In this document: one piece after another, positions 1 through 13,900 of the stretch
Layout: every line of letters begins with the position of its first letter
Position numbering within the stretch: position 1 is the stretch's first letter
Assembly (NCBI GenBank): GCA_015039315.1
Contig: WIDE01000052.1
Coordinates: 162,623-226,622, forward strand
Direction of reading: 5' to 3'
Source of the DNA: Clavulina sp. PMI_390
Lineage: Eukaryota > Basidiomycota > Agaricomycetes > Cantharellales > Hydnaceae
Length of the DNA: 64,000 nucleotides
Position numbers and translations under genes: made by a program
The notes under the pieces: model-generated
Seen by the model: only the letters and a program-made list of their open reading frames with translations
Told to the model about the DNA's origin: nothing
Databases searched by the model: none

Positions 1-2
1 TG

Positions 3-560
3 GTGAACTGCGTTAGCGTGCTCTGTATCATTGCCTTGTGGACGCTAGACAAGCGCGTTAGGAAGGCGAAGGAGCGGAGAGAGGCGGGAGCTGGGTATGT
101 GGAAGTGCCTGCTGAGGAGCAGGAGTTGGATGAGGGACAGCAGGACGAAGAGGAAGAGGAGACTGTTGTTTCTCCTCATGCCGCCTCCGTTCCTGCTACG
201 GAGGACGCCAACCCATGGGCTGACTCTGACTCTCCATCATCTTCCCCGACAACCGCAACAAAGCCCCATGACCACCATTATCACCACTCCTCGCAGCGTG
301 GGCACGGGAGGGGGCGCGGGGGTCGACGCGGTCGTGGGCGAGGAGGACGCGGAAGCAGACGCTTCTCTCGCTCCTCTCACTCGCACCATCGCCACCATCG
401 TGGACATCGCCACTTGTCGTCTGGCCTCGAGCTTGTTGACTCGCCGAGCGCGATCCGTCGCGGGAAGCTCTTCCTTGCGCTTTGCGCCCTGCTCATCTTT
501 GGCGCATGGATGTTCTACGTTACTAATTTCGTGCGGGGTATACTGAGAAGGCGGGGATAA
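3..560 (+). CDS. C-terminal end of an integral membrane protein (5' end outside window)
   Basis: The frame is open to the window edge and ends with TAA at 558-560, so this is the last exon(s) of a longer gene; the GTG at position 3 is not a real start. The visible 185 residues begin with a hydrophobic stretch (VLCIIALW), then a basic turn, an acidic stretch (EEEEE), a low-complexity tail rich in Ser, His and Arg-Gly repeats, and a second hydrophobic helix (KLFLALCALLIFGAWMFYV) followed by an Arg-rich end. The pattern of a membrane helix, a long disordered cytosolic tail and a final helix would suit a multi-pass transporter, but the family cannot be named from this fragment. The RGG-like run is probably disordered tail and not an RNA-binding domain. 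Confidence 0.55.
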   Translation: MNCVSVLCIIALWTLDKRVRKAKERREAGAGYVEVPAEEQELDEGQQDEEEEETVVSPHAASVPATEDANPWADSDSPSSSPTTATKPHDHHYHHSSQRGHGRGRGGRRGRGRGGRGSRRFSRSSHSHHRHHRGHRHLSSGLELVDSPSAIRRGKLFLALCALLIFGAWMFYVTNFVRGILRRRG

Positions 561-1496
561 AGAGAGAGAGCGCGTGTATGTAAGATCTTGCTTCTCCTTT
601 GTCCCCTCCCTTGCCTTCTTTTTCTCTCTCTCTAGCGACATTAGCGCGTGGGATACCTTGCGGTGTTAGGACTCTAATTTGTGTGCCTATATGCATTTTC
701 ATGACTCTTGACGATTCTTTCTTCACTTTCCTTTTACCCCAATCTATATTGCACAACGCTTCTTCTTGCATATTTTCTCACCATGTCTTCTCGTCATGTA
801 TTCATTTGTAGTTAGTTAGAAGCCCCCACCCCCCGTTACATTACTCTAGTCCCACTCTATCATCAATGAACATATACCATTCATCCAAACATCTAATAGG
901 TGTGGACCGCTTCTCATGCGAGCAAGCTCGAGCGGAGCTTGTCCGGAGGCATCATCTCGCTGCGGTCGATAACGATAATGATTCTGCCAAGGCGAAGCAG
1001 ATGTCGTCACCGTGTTAAAAAGTCTAATATTGCTTCCGTAATGAATTCGATTGCCAAAAATACCCCGCACCCGTATAGATTGTTACCTGAGGCTGCTTCG
1101 GTGTAATGTATATACCCGCAGGAGGGTGGCCGTGGGTGGGCTGAAATTAAAAATCCCTGGGGTTCAACAACAGATACAAACAGATCTACCGATTTGAACT
1201 TCCACCATCCCACCTTGTGCACTCCCTAGGACGTCCTGCTCAGCCTCTTTCCTCTCTGTGTACCTGACGAGGGCTATCTGTACCTCTAGCCTGTGCTCTC
1301 GCGCTGTGCTGGACCCCCTCATTCCCCCCTAACGCTCGGGTTTTGCTCCCTTGATCCTAGGCACGGTTGCCTTTTGCTGCACAGTTACATCCCACAGATA
1401 ATTTCAGCGTCCAGTTGTATTGCGAAACCTCATTCTTTCAGGAGAGGCACATCGCTCGTGTCCTCCTGCTGTAACACTTTGTAGAAAGGCACACTG
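561..1496. other. Intergenic region (3' end of first gene, promoter of RasGAP gene)
   Basis: No convincing coding frame. It is pyrimidine-rich, especially about 580-850 and 1230-1500, as in basidiomycete promoters and 5' leaders. Short open frames here are overlapping and low in complexity. Confidence 0.6.
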
Positions 1497-4400
1497 TTGC
1501 CTGCGATACCCATATCCATGTCGTCGTCTCAGGGCCGGGGCGAGTCGACAAGGAGGGACGACATATCTTCCCAACAACGGGCCGGCCCTCCTCCTCAACC
1601 CCGCTCTCGCAACCCACCTCCTGGCTCCGAACTTAATCGTGTCTCCACAGCGTCAAGCTCGATCTCTCAAAACTCGTCTTCGTCGTCGTCATCCTCGTCC
1701 AGGCAGTCACATATGAGCAGCAGCCAAGACGGAGCCAAGAACGAAGACTCGGTCTCATCTTCTTACTCAACGCCTGGTATGTCTATTTTCACGAGTATTT
1801 CTTCCGGAAACTCGACTAAACTCTTTGAGAGTAGGCCCCAGCGCAGTTCCCCCATCCTCCTCGCAGTCGACGGACGACGGATCCACAACAGTGTTGCTGA
1901 GCCCCACAAAGCATGTTTCGAGCTCAAGAGGCTACAAGACAACCAGACTTCTTCCGCCTACCCCTTCATTGATCATACCCAACCCTAATTCCTCATCAAC
2001 TCCACCCTCCTCTGTACTCGCTTCTTCGACTTCATCCAACCCCACACCCTCCACTGTCACTCAACTGTCACCACGGCCACCCACATCAGTTCCTGCCATC
2101 ATTTCTTCCAAAGCGTCACCAGCCACATCATTACAGTTTGCGTCTTACGAAGATGGGGACTACGAACGGGACGATTATGGCGGAGATGATGACGGTGCGA
2201 GCTCCGGAACAAACTCAACACCCACTCCACCCGCATCGCCCATCTACCGCACGGGCAAGATGCAAGCCTGGTCACCTGCCCCTCCACTCTCAATGGGCAT
2301 GGCGTTCACGTCTCCTACAACTCCCTCAGCCCATAGTGCAGGGAGCAACAATGCGAACCTCTCTGGAGCTCCGAATTCGTTCTTGCGCGCGCAACAACAA
2401 CAACAACAGAGGCCTCACACTGCCTCGTCTGCTTCTTCGTCAATGGCGTGGACAAGGCCAGGGACAGGGACAGGAGCGGGCTCCGGCGTACCGCCGCTCC
2501 CACCCATAGACGTGGTTTTGGAAGACGTGTGGATCTACGTGAGCCCAGCGGCCGTCGTTGCCCGCGATACGAGGCGAAAGGAGCGGGAGCTGTATGATGT
2601 GAGCCCAAGTAGCCCATCTGTCGTACTTGCGGGAGGGCACGGAGGGTCCAGTGCTGTTGGCAATGGTTCTTCTGGAGGAGGTACTGGTGGCGATCGTCCT
2701 GCTCTACGAGGTGTGTACTATCTAACAATCATATTCTTCTTTCCATGTATCGTATTCCATATTAATGTGGTGACTTCAGAGCGCCCCAGCTTTATGAATC
2801 TGAATAAGATCCTGCCCGGTGCTACGTCCTCTTCCTCTTCTTCTGCCTCGCCTTCTCCAGCACCTGGGGGAGCTGGGGCAACAGGATTCTCTGGCCCGAG
2901 CGGTGGCGGGGTTAGTGGGCCGTGGAGAAGGGCAACACTTCGGTTAACGGAGCAGATCTACGATCAGCGTGCTTCGTCGTATCTGTTGCAGATTCAAGAG
3001 GTGATACTTCTTTTACAGCACTATGGAAACCAGGACTGACTCATTCAGCGCTCTGTTCTTTCGGGGAATGTCCAGCGTGATCATACGACACATATATACT
3101 TGCAGCACCACGTTACAACGGATGTACGGCTCGTGCATCGATCGCTCTTCCACCTGCAGCATGTACTAGGTATCTTCAATAGCACGTAAGTACCCCCGTG
3201 CATTCCCGTTCCATATCAGACCTTTGATTTGGGCCACTCTCCTTCGGCAAATCTTGTTACCCGTTATCTGTGATCGACCAGATCGTCCATCCCCACCTCC
3301 TCAGTGAATCCCCATCACGGTCGTGGGCCTCCTTCTCCACCATTCGCTTCGCCTTCATCATCATCACATTCACATTCCCATTCGCAATCGTCACCATATG
3401 GCTATCCAACTTCACCCCCTTATGCGTCGTCCTATCCATACCCATATGCGCGTCCGACCTCTCCGCCACCAGTGCCCACCTTCGAGCCCCTCTATCTGTA
3501 TTTCCCGACCTCCTCGTCACTCGCAACATGGCTCGCGCTTATGCGATCATGTACGCGCGCCGATACACTCGGTGCACAGCTTGCTCCTATCAATGTCGGT
3601 GGCGTCTGTCGCGTATGGAGAGGTATAGAGGTGAACGTACTGAATGGGCGGAACGTCGGAGTGGTAGGGGCCTCTTCCACGTCCGTTGGGGCTTCAGTGG
3701 GCGGTATGTCAGGCTTAGGCGATGACAGTGGGAATGGAATATCAGAAAAGGAGCGTGCCAAGCGTGAGGTGTCAGGGAATCTGAAGGGATACGGAAGGGC
3801 TGGATACGGCGGAGGCGCTAACCCATCGCATCTGCTATCCTCGACTTCGGTATCTGGGAACCCTAACTTCCCTGATAGCCCTTTCGCGACTGCCTCTATT
3901 TCCGCCCCTCCGGCACCCTCAAAACAACTCCCTGCTTTCGAGGACGACCTCTTCTGCGCCATTTATCTAGCAGGAGAGCTCTCTGGATGTACGTCCGTCC
4001 AGGGTCCGTCCTCTGAAGTCGATGCAAGCCCGGTGTGGAATGAAGCTTTTGCATGGGAGGACCTTCCTGCGTTCTCTGACACCCCCTATAGTGATCGCAG
4101 CGAGAATAACGTGATGCGGATTGTGGTGTATCGCGTGCCTACAAAGGGAAAGAGCGGAGGTTTGACAGAGAAGATTGAGAAATTTGTGCCAGGTGCGGGG
4201 AAGTGGGGTGGAGCCAATGATTCATTCTCGGGAAGTGGCAGTGGCGGCAATGCTGCTGCTCATATGAACGCTGGTGCTGGATCAGCCGCAAACTCGCACC
4301 TGGCTAGCTCGCAGTCGTCGTCATCGAATGTCCCAGCCAATGCATTTGACTCGATCAATCCGAATCTCGCTATGGCGATGCACAGTGGAACCGGAGCGGG

Positions 4401-6890
4401 CTGGTCGTATCCGCTGGGGCCACAACTTTTCGAATCATCATCCTATTCCTTCCCTCTCTCATCACCACCCCCTTATGCTCCATCGTCCCCATATGTCCCT
4501 TTCGGGACAGTCGTGATCCCTCTGGCGCGGTTCCGCAAGGGGGACACTATATCAGGTCATTGGCCAATCGTTGCGCCGCCAGGGCACATTCCTGGGGGCG
4601 ACAGGAATGGTGGAGATGGCGCGGGTACAACGAGGCGGAAGAGCGCTAGCGCAGGGTCTGGACTAGGCATGGGCTCGGGTATGGTTGTTGGGGAACTTAG
4701 AATGAAGATTCGAGTCGAAGAGTACGTCAGCTGTTCTTGGCCTTTTGAGTGTCATCACTGGGCGTATATGTCGACATTGTGTGCTCACACACATTTTGCT
4801 ACTACTAGGCTCACAATTCTCCCATTGGAGCGATACAGGCCATTACTTGACCTCATCAGAGCTCAACCCATCATTAAGCTCGTCACTGAGTTGGAGAATC
4901 GGATAGGCAGGATTGATGCTCCGGCCCTAATACGGGGCATCACCAGTGCAGCTATGAGAGAGCTAGGGAAGCTCACCGTGCTCAGGAAAGACCTCGTCCA
5001 GGAACTAAAGGATCACATCAACATCGAAGTTGCCCAGACAGCGCTAAGTCAGTCGAAATTTCTTTGTTTACCTATGCTCCATGCTTTGGACTACCAGTAT
5101 GCTTACTGGCTACCCTGCCCAAAATTTTACATTTTAGCCAGCAACCCACTCTTCCGTTTGACTACTACCCTTACCCTCGTCGTCCAGCGCACCCTCATTC
5201 GGTACGGAGATGCTTTTCTGCGCGTTTCCATCGGACCCATCATTCGCAATATCATCGAGCAAAATGTTTGCTTTGTCGCGGATCGCGGCCTTGAGACCGA
5301 CAGGATAAGCGACAAGGAGCTTGCGAACGGAGCAAAAGAATGTGCAAAGTGGTGTGAAGAGCTATGGAACTCGATTTATAATCATCGCGAAGACTGCCCA
5401 CAGTAAGTATTGTTCCGTCGAGCCTACCGTTATCGCGTTCCTTGTGCTTCAAGACCGAATAATCTGACCCGGAGTGGCTGTCCCAAACTGCGCGCTTTTA
5501 CAGGGAAATGCGTTTGCTGCTCCAACACGTGCGAAACGAGGTGGAGACCCACTATTCACCATTCAAAACGAAAGAGGAAGTGAAAACCCTTCGGCTGCAA
5601 GGCGTCACAGCCTTTTGTTTCCTTCGATTCATTGTGCCTGCGATCATGGAGCCCTATGACTTCAGTATCAGCCACGGTGAGTCTTCTGATCCCCAGGATT
5701 GCGCTCAAAATGCAAACGCGAGCCAATGACATGGAATTTGATGCAGCCACCCCGAATCCCGGTGTCGTTCGAAGCTTGAAGCAGATTGGCAGGGTCATCC
5801 AAGCCCTGGCAAACCTCTCCAACTACGTGCGTAAAGTTTTTTTTTCTATCCGGTTGCGCTACTAACTTGGCTTTTCGGCACAAACCAGAAAATGCATTTC
5901 ACAGAAGACTACCAGAAGCCTATACAAACGTTTATGAGCTCACATGCTGATGCTATGAGCGACTACATCTATGTTGTCTCGACACCCAAACCTCCAACAT
6001 TTGTGTCCGCAGAGCCAAAACCCCAGCAGCTTGCCGCCGAGGCTCACAATCGTGCGTTGAAGCAGCGGAGCGGGAAGCTCACTCTGCTTCACGGTGAATC
6101 CATACCAAATACCCCAGTCCCATACAACCTTGGTCAGGGTGCTGCTGCTTTCACATCTGTCATTACGCGCAATACCACTCGGCCAACTGCGCCGACATCC
6201 AGCATGCCCCGAACAGTTTACGATTCTCAGTCTAACGAAGCTGTCGCCTCACGCCTGGATTCCATCTTCTCGTTGTGTTTCGACATTGAACGGGCAGCGT
6301 TCGAGGCGCATGAACGCCTCCAGCTTCGACATGACTCCTTCTCTCGACCACGGTCCGCCTCTGCTTCATCCTCGTCCTCATCTCAATCTGGCGGCGGTGG
6401 CCCTTATCAGTCATTCGCGCTCGCTCCGTCCCCCGTCAAGCCGGGATCAAATCCTTCGTCTGGGCAAATATACCACTCCACGCGACCCACCCTCTCTACA
6501 CTTCGTTTCAACCCTGATAGTGCTGGCCCATCTACTTCGAATTCAACACCACCATCATACAAAGCCTTTGGTCGCGGACCCATCGCTACTGCACCCAGCT
6601 CACCTCTGGATGTTACATCCTCCTCTCCATGGCACCTCGAAGTGCCGTATAATCCACTAAAACCCACCACACCCTCAGATGAGCGACCTCCTAATGACTT
6701 TTCAATCAGTGCGTCACCTGGTGGTTCATCTATCGCAGAGTCTATCGCAAGTGGGAGTGGCGCTACATCAAGCGACTCGCCAAGACGCAAGTCGTTAGTG
6801 CGCAAACAGTCAAAAGATCTAGGGAGATCTGCGACTAAGAAGCGCTCGGGATTCCTGCGAGCCGTGCTCCCTGGCAGTACGAAGGAATGA
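1497..6890 (+). CDS. BUD2: C2- and RasGAP-domain protein, BUD2/CLA2-like
   Basis: Ras-family GTPase-activating protein, most like yeast Bud2, which stimulates GTP hydrolysis on the Rsr1/Bud1 polarity GTPase. I reconstruct ten exons; introns are about 1777-1846, 2711-2779, 3001-3048, 3186-3281, 4722-4808, 5048-5137, 5403-5503, 5677-5746 and 5827-5888, all GT-AG with phases that keep the frame open. From ATG 1518 this gives about 1,559 residues; ATG 1497 adds seven. The N-terminal third is disordered and Ser/Pro-rich. A C2-like segment lies near 3930-4570 (LFCAIYLAGE, PVWNEAF). The RasGAP domain runs about 4809-5960: candidate arginine-finger loop PLFRLTTTLT, the FLRFIVPAIMEP signature, and the closing helix PNPGVVRSLKQIGRVIQAL. 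The tail is Ser-rich and basic. Acceptors at 1829, 1831 and 1834 are alternatives for intron 1. Orthology to Bud2 is inferred from the C2-RasGAP order. Confidence 0.85.
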
Positions 6891-7283
6891 TACCCAAGGT
6901 TACCACCTTTCTTTTTGATTTACACCTTGTTTTCGCATGTACGAAAGCCTCAGAGGATAGGCTGTGTATCTCATCATGTATCGTGTAGATCTAGTTACTA
7001 GCACGTTATTGGCATATGTGCGGTTCTTGCTTACGAGATGAAGGCTCCTCGGGTTTCAGAAAATGAATCAGGAGGTAAGCTGATTCATAGTTCACCATGG
7101 CTCAACTGGATTAAGCTTCGCCAATATACTAGCGTTCCAACATTCCCTAACATCATTTACACCATGATAATTTGAATACGTGGCTGGATTGCCAATGACC
7201 AGGACAGGGCAGGCGCGGAAGAAGAAAAAGCAAAAAAAATCCTATTACACAGAATAATGTAACTGGTCGTATAGATCATAGAC
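6891..7283. other. Convergent intergenic region
   Basis: It separates the 3' ends of the RasGAP gene and the AP-2 alpha gene. It is AT-richer than the flanks and holds no coding frame; both polyadenylation sites should lie here. Confidence 0.6.
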
Positions 7284-10200
7284 TCAGCTCGCAGCCAAAG
7301 TAGCATGCATTGGCTTCGATATGAGGTTGAGGATTTCAGCCGATACAACTTCCGATGTGCTGCGGACAGTGATACGGCATAACTGGAAGAAAAGAGCATA
7401 TACAATGGTCAAGGACCATCCTAAGCAACGCTTCAGAATGAAACATACCTTGGCATCACGATTTGGTTCTACACGAATGAGGCATCCAACCTTTCCACCT
7501 GCTGACATATGCATTACGCCTGCTGCGACAATGTTGATTGGGTTGGGATCCACATCTGAGAGGACTTGGAATCGTGACCCAGCAACGACCTTCTGCTGCT
7601 TCGGGCTGTCGATGTTGTCACTAGGGTCAAGCTTGATGGGAAAGATCTGTTGCGCCTCCCTGGGAGGCCCACCAATCAGCTTCCAGCGTTCGAAGAAGTC
7701 TTCAGATGTGAGCCTCACTGGCTCGAAGAACTTCGACATGACGATGGGTAGCTGGATGCGGTGTGTTTGTAGCGAGCCAGCAACAAATGACACTTGCAGA
7801 ATTGGTGGGGTTGTGAACATATTCTTGCATTCTACTTGAAGAAGCTGCTGAGATTGGGACGCAGGATGGATGACAGTTTGTGGGATCTTTGCAAATGTCA
7901 CACTGAGAGCCTCGGAGTCGAAACCATCAACAGTAGCAGTGAAAGAGGTAAGAGCGGAAGACATCTTGTTGCCAAAGTAGAGCGCCACACGTCCGAGATG
8001 ACCGTGGAATTCAGACTTGACACCGATCTGAATCTGAACGTCCTCAAAAAGAACGCCCTCCGCTGAGTATGTCAGCCGTTCGAACCAGCGGTCGATAGAT
8101 ATGTTGCGATCATACTTCGCAGGTGCCGCTGGAGCGCCAGACGAACTGAGGTTCAAGCCCGCCAGTGATGACATTATGTCACCATCGGCACCCCCATTGA
8201 CACCACCTTCCCCAGGAACTGGAGGAGCACCATCAGGCCCAACTGTGCCCTCCTTCTTTGGTCGTCGGATAGTTCCAAGCCGAGAGACTTTATCTCGGTC
8301 TTGATTGGCTTCCTTCCCACCAATCACCCAGGTGCGTTTGTCGCTCGCATCGCCGTGCTTGGCATTCAGCCTTCCTAGCAACGCCGATTCACGCTCAGGG
8401 AAGGGTGGCATCTCCTCGCAGACACGAGGGAGAAGATCATCTTCGTCACCTCGCATTGCCAGCGCGTAGTACTCGCATGCCCGCTGCTGCAGCTCGGTGT
8501 CGAGGACATGACGGTAGCGATCGAAGATGTTGACGAGTTGAGGCTTGATTTCAGGGAAGACGTTTACCCACTTAACGTAGGTGGAGAGGAGGAGGGCTCG
8601 GGTGGTAGCAGAAGAGAAGTGTGATTTGGATTGTAGGGCAGCAAGCTGATCAGTCGGGCTGTAGCCGGTATCATTCGCGATGAGGTGACCATACTCTCCC
8701 AGAATATATCCTACGAGGTCATAATCAGGGATTTAATCTTAAAGCGACGAAAATTCCTAAGCGAGTTTGCCATACCAGCGATCTTGATCAAACTCTCGTG
8801 ACACGAGGGCGCTCTCAGGTGTTCAAAAACGGCTTTCGCCGCATACTCCTGCAAGTCCTCCGTGTTCGTGGTAATTTGCACCACTCGATACCAAACTTCA
8901 TCTCCAACATGGTCGCCCGCCGAACTGATCAGCTCAAGAATCGTATCCACATACCATTTGTACGAGGTAGCGTACTTCTCCGTAGAGATTGCGATCTTGA
9001 GTACCATTTCTTCGCGGAGCCCGTAGTCTGCAACTTTGAGGTATCGTAAGAGCTCTCCAACAATGAGCTCAGCGTTATCAACGTCGCACATGCTGTAGAG
9101 CAAATCAAGGGCGCGCCGCCGTACACTGATGTCGCGGTCTCGCAGGGAGAGGATGATGGTATGTTGGTGCCGCTTGATAGGCTCCAAAGAGTCTGCTCGA
9201 GCCGCTAGATGTGCCATCGTGTCCAAGCCAAGGTACCGGACATTGGTTTCCTTTGCCATGATAAATTTAGCGAGCAGGCCAGAAGCCGAGGCAACGAGCG
9301 GAGACTTTGCGTCCAGATGAATGGCAAGGCTTATAGCTTCAAAAAGAACAGCATTTTGAGCATTGTTTTGCTGGATGTTTTTTGTTTGCTCGGCTGAGGT
9401 TTGCATGATGGTTTGAAGAACACGAAGGATGGTATCTTGAATTGTTGTGTTATCTGAAAAGGATCAGGTAAGAGAGAATTATGAAACGAGGAAAGAATCA
9501 CGGACAGACCTGATGGAGGGTAATATTGGAGTAGGCGGAGGAGCTTCACCTGGAGCCATGGTGTTGGGACTTTGTAATAAAGGTATTCGTGCGTGTACTG
9601 TTTCTCTACGACCAGCTGCGAGTAATTCAGAGCGTTTCCGAAATGACATCAGACAACACTACCGACCTTATGCAGCCGGTCCACAGCTTTTTGATAACAA
9701 ACTGCGAAGGCGTCCAGATTGTCTTGTGCGAGCGCCATGACGAGACTGGTCACACAAACAACCACTCCCTGAACGGCCCTATTTGTTAGTACCGAACAGC
9801 GGCTTGAGGGAGCGTACACATACTAGGTCCTCGTCATCCATGATTGAAACTATGCGCAAAGCCCATTCAGCTGCTGGGATTACTTCAGGGTGCTTGCGAT
9901 ATAATCTCAGCAGAGTGAGTGCTGCCTTCTTTCGAACGAATGTTTGAGACGTCCTGTGGGAGTGCTAGTGTTCAGTGGATATAATCAGGCAGGGGCAAGT
10001 AGTTGGGACACATACGGCGATATGAGTAACCGGTGGACGTCTGTGGCCAATGCTTCGGCCATCTCCTGTCCACCAACATTGGCGATGGCATGAAGCGCAA
10101 GGCAGTTGTGGATTTCATTGGTTGAATCGAGATCTTTCCGTATTGAGTTGGTCACTAGCCGGAGGAAATCCGAGTTCTCGTGCATCAGAAGAGTAACGGC

Positions 10201-10760
10201 CAGATATCCCTGTTGATGGGCACGACTGAGTAGAAGTTCATTGATGGGACGGATTGAGAGCCCACATACAATTTGCTTTTCGCTATACTTCGAGCTTGAG
10301 ATCAAGTTGACAGCTTCCATGTGTCCAATATCAACTTTGTAGCCGAGGATGTATGTGAAGACGATCTGATGACGAAATGAATCATATGAACAAGGCTGTA
10401 AACGCGAGCACAATAACCTTTGAAAGACTTTTGGAGCCATTAGATTCACTCTCGTATAGCAAGTGGGTCTCGACGCACTATTTCTTTTGCTGATATCCAT
10501 CCAATGAGCCATCTGACAATGATCCACCCATGAGGACGGTTGTTTTGAGATCATTTGGCAAACAGCCGACCTTTGAATTTTTTCCTAATATGAGCCATCT
10601 CTTTGTTGATTCGCTTCTCTTCTAATTCGCGAACGCGCGAAGCGCGAATATCGGCGATGAACTAGAGTGGCCGCGATGACACAACCCGCATGAGAGCAGT
10701 TCTAACTTTTGGACATTGAAGTGGGCTGACCTGCGTGAGCCCACGCATGCTCGTCGCCAT
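7284..10760 (-). CDS. APL3: AP-2 adaptor complex alpha subunit (alpha-adaptin)
   Basis: Large subunit of the clathrin adaptor AP-2, which binds PI(4,5)P2 and cargo at the plasma membrane during endocytosis. The first exon encodes MATSMRGLTQ (ATG at 10760; a second in-frame ATG at 10748), then an intron, then FIADIRASRVRELEEKRINK, the classic alpha-adaptin N-terminus. Further exons show HMEAVNLISSSKYSEKQI, NCLALHAIANVGGQEMAEA, HPEVIPAAEWALRIVS and NVRYLGLDTMAHLA: the helical trunk in the expected order. A Pro/Gly-rich hinge (about 8330-8100) leads to the C-terminal appendage (SIDRWFERLTYSAEGVLFED), with the last intron at 7383-7448 and stop at 7284. It reads head-to-tail behind VPS13 with only 220 bp between, so its promoter must be compact. 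Exact inner exon borders were not all resolved. Confidence 0.93.
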
Positions 10761-10980
10761 GTTGACCGAATCCTACTCTGTGGTCCGAAAAAGACGTTAA
10801 CTGGAAGCTGGAGGTGATGGTTCACCAAATCGAGGAGCTGGTGTCAACACGGCCAAACATCACAACCAAGGCGCACATGAGACGATGGTGCATTACTGAC
10901 TAAAACACTATGACTAAGGCTACAGAGCGCCTATACAGCGCGTTGGACATGGGAGAGATCGTGAACAAAGTGAAATGAGA

Positions 10981-13900
10981 TTACCGCTCGACTCGGCGGG
11001 TGGCATTATAGCGCACAACAACTCTATGAACACCGAACACTTGGTTAATGATTGCATTCAGAGCACCAGCATGGTCGACTAACTTTTCAATTTCTTTGAA
11101 GAACCACATCTTACTATCCTTCGGGATTAGCACAAAGTGATCGTACTCTCGTCCACTTTTGCTGCTGAAACGGATACCAGTGTCTTCGACGGTCACGCCT
11201 TGGAGCTGGCTGAAGGGTAGATCCCACTCGACTCGTAGCCGTGCACAGCTTTGAAACGAATTAGCGGATTATGGGACTGAGAAGTTATAAATAAGGCTCT
11301 TACGAAATTGAAAGCACGTGTGTGGTAGTGAGCATGATAGCGTTATCGCGACCAGCAATTTCGAGATGTGCTACATAGAGTTCTTCTCGGTATCGGCCTC
11401 CATCAAGATCACGGAGCCACCTTTGGCCGAGAGCTTCACGTTGAGAATATGGCTGTCGATAGGGGATAAGGAATTGCTTGTAAAATGACGAAGCCTTTGG
11501 GGCTCACAGTAACAACGCCATCATAGGGTACATGTCGTGGGATCCGAACTCGGTCACGTTGTGGACCATCAAAGACAGTGGTGGTATTACGAATTCCTTC
11601 AGTGACATTTGCGGCGAGATCGAACATCTGCAATATGGGAACGCTATTCAGCACGGGACGGGCATCTGCTGGGACAAAACTTACGCCGACCATAGGCTTC
11701 GCAACAACACTACTTGTGACTTGTAAGAATTTCCACCTCTCTTAGCAGCTGGCCTACTTACCCTACGATTCCTTTCCCAACACCCTTGAAGAAGCCAACA
11801 GCTCCACCGGCCTCTGCTCCCTCGATGGGTTTCATCTAGGAATTCGTGTGTCAAAGACGCAAAAAGGTAGGGATCAACTCCTTTGGCTTACCACGACGCC
11901 TTCGATACCGCTCTGAACACTGGTCGCCAGCTGAGGATGAGGGCATTTGGTCAGATGGTGGGGTCAGTTTGTAACGTGGGGGAAAGACAGACCGCTTCTG
12001 CTCCAGCGGTCACACCATATCTGGAAGCATGATTCAAAGCTCAGGTCCTCAGCGTCTATCGAACCGTGATTATACGACTCACATGGCGTGCCTAGGTTTG
12101 TTCTGTCGCTGAGCAAGCCTTCGCTGCCGCTGATACTCGCTGTCGAACGTCGCAGAAGAAAGCCCTTTCCCAATGCTGCTCGTGATTTTGTTCAAACTCT
12201 CCGAGACACCGAAAACAGTTTTCTTCGGTTCATTGAGCCAGAGTCAATAGCTTGTCAGCGCTACTTCGAAGGAGGTCGAATGAGACATATTTCACCTTAA
12301 CAAAGCTCGCAGCCCCCTAACGCAAAGATTCGGTCAACAATGGCGAGATCGGAAAAGACACAATTACAGACCTTGGCAAGCCCAATTCCAAGCTCCTTAT
12401 TCCCGTACATCACCACACCTTGATACGGCTCGTAGAATACATCTGCGATACCAGAGCTGACATTTGTAAATAAGCCAACCTGAGCCAGAAGACTCAGTAA
12501 TCATTTCCATCGTCATAGGCTACAACTCACAGGGTTCCCAATAAATCCGACAGACCCCAAAATTCGGTACAGCTGCCTCAGCACCTCTTGGCGATAATGG
12601 AAGAAAACACGATCGCTGATGATTGCAGACGTCATGCGCGCATCCTTGATCCCGAGGGCATTGAGCTCAAGCACTGCCTCATTTACGTTTCCAAGGGCCA
12701 TAGTGACAGAGTTAATGACGACAGCCACGGGATTTCGTATGACAACTCTGCACAAAGGGTTCGCGACGTCAGGGATGATCAGCGGGCTACAGACACAAGT
12801 TGATCGCACAACATACTTTTCTTCTGCATTGACACGCTCGGCTCGCTCAAATGAGATTGTGAGCCTAATTGGTTGCAGCTCGAGCACCTCGAAATACAGT
12901 TCTTGGCCGCCAGCTATAGGTTGAGCTCGAGGAATACCATCTGGATGTTCAATAAGGATGCTGCGAGCAAAAATGAGCGATATACAGGCTGTATCTTGCA
13001 GGGAGAGCTGAATACTTACTCAGGTGTCTCCTCTTCCCAAGAGGCGCCCTGGACTTTAGTGAAGTCCAGAAGTGCAAACAAGAAATCTTCGTCAGCTCGT
13101 ACTGTAAGAGCTTGCAGCAGGATCGAAGCGTATTTGATGAACAACACGCCATGCGCTTGAAGGATAGTGAAAAACAGTTAGTTAGAGAGAATGCATAAAA
13201 ATTAGAATATCAGCTACGTACAGTCATCTTTGAGCATCATCACAGACGCCTGGACAGCGGGAAGTTTAGTAATCATGGATCTATCGTTCTTTGGTAGCGG
13301 CGTCGTCTGTAGCACGACAGGGAAAATTGCATCGTGCAGTTGATTGTCGAGTTGGATGGAGTCAAGAGTGAGGTTCACCGTTTGCGCAGCGTAGCTGTCG
13401 GTGTATTCAAGCTTGATTCCTGTCGAAGAAAGGTACAGCAGCTCGATTACACGTTTGTTGATGAGCGAGATGCCAATCCCTTCGAGGTTGACAGTTACAG
13501 AAAGTGAAGGCCTAATTTCCTCTGTTGTCGCTTCGAAGGCATCAGAGCCCATCAAAGTGCTAGCGCGCGATGCAGAGCTTGAACGACGTCGGGGTTGATA
13601 TAAACTTGTTTTCGGGTCGTACTTGCTGATGCTGAGTGTTTGTCCTCCATTCTCGGCCCGCACATCAAGAGAAACTACGTATGAGCCATTCCCCTGTCTG
13701 AATTTGAACGGAATGAGATCTCCGATCTCAAGAATGTCGATGTCGCGAGTTTCGGCGCCTGAGATAAGTCGGAGTTTCTTATTGGTAGCTGAGGGATAGT
13801 CCCATGCATACAACACGGCGCTATGACGAGGAACATCGATGAGCGGTCGTCGCCTAGAATCTCGGCCATCGTCGCGGGTTTGATCGTCCTATGAAGTACA

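Noticed and set aside
300..420. RGG and His-rich run as an RNA-binding domain or a DNA repeat
   Set aside because: It lies between two membrane helices in one reading frame and is better explained as a disordered cytosolic tail.
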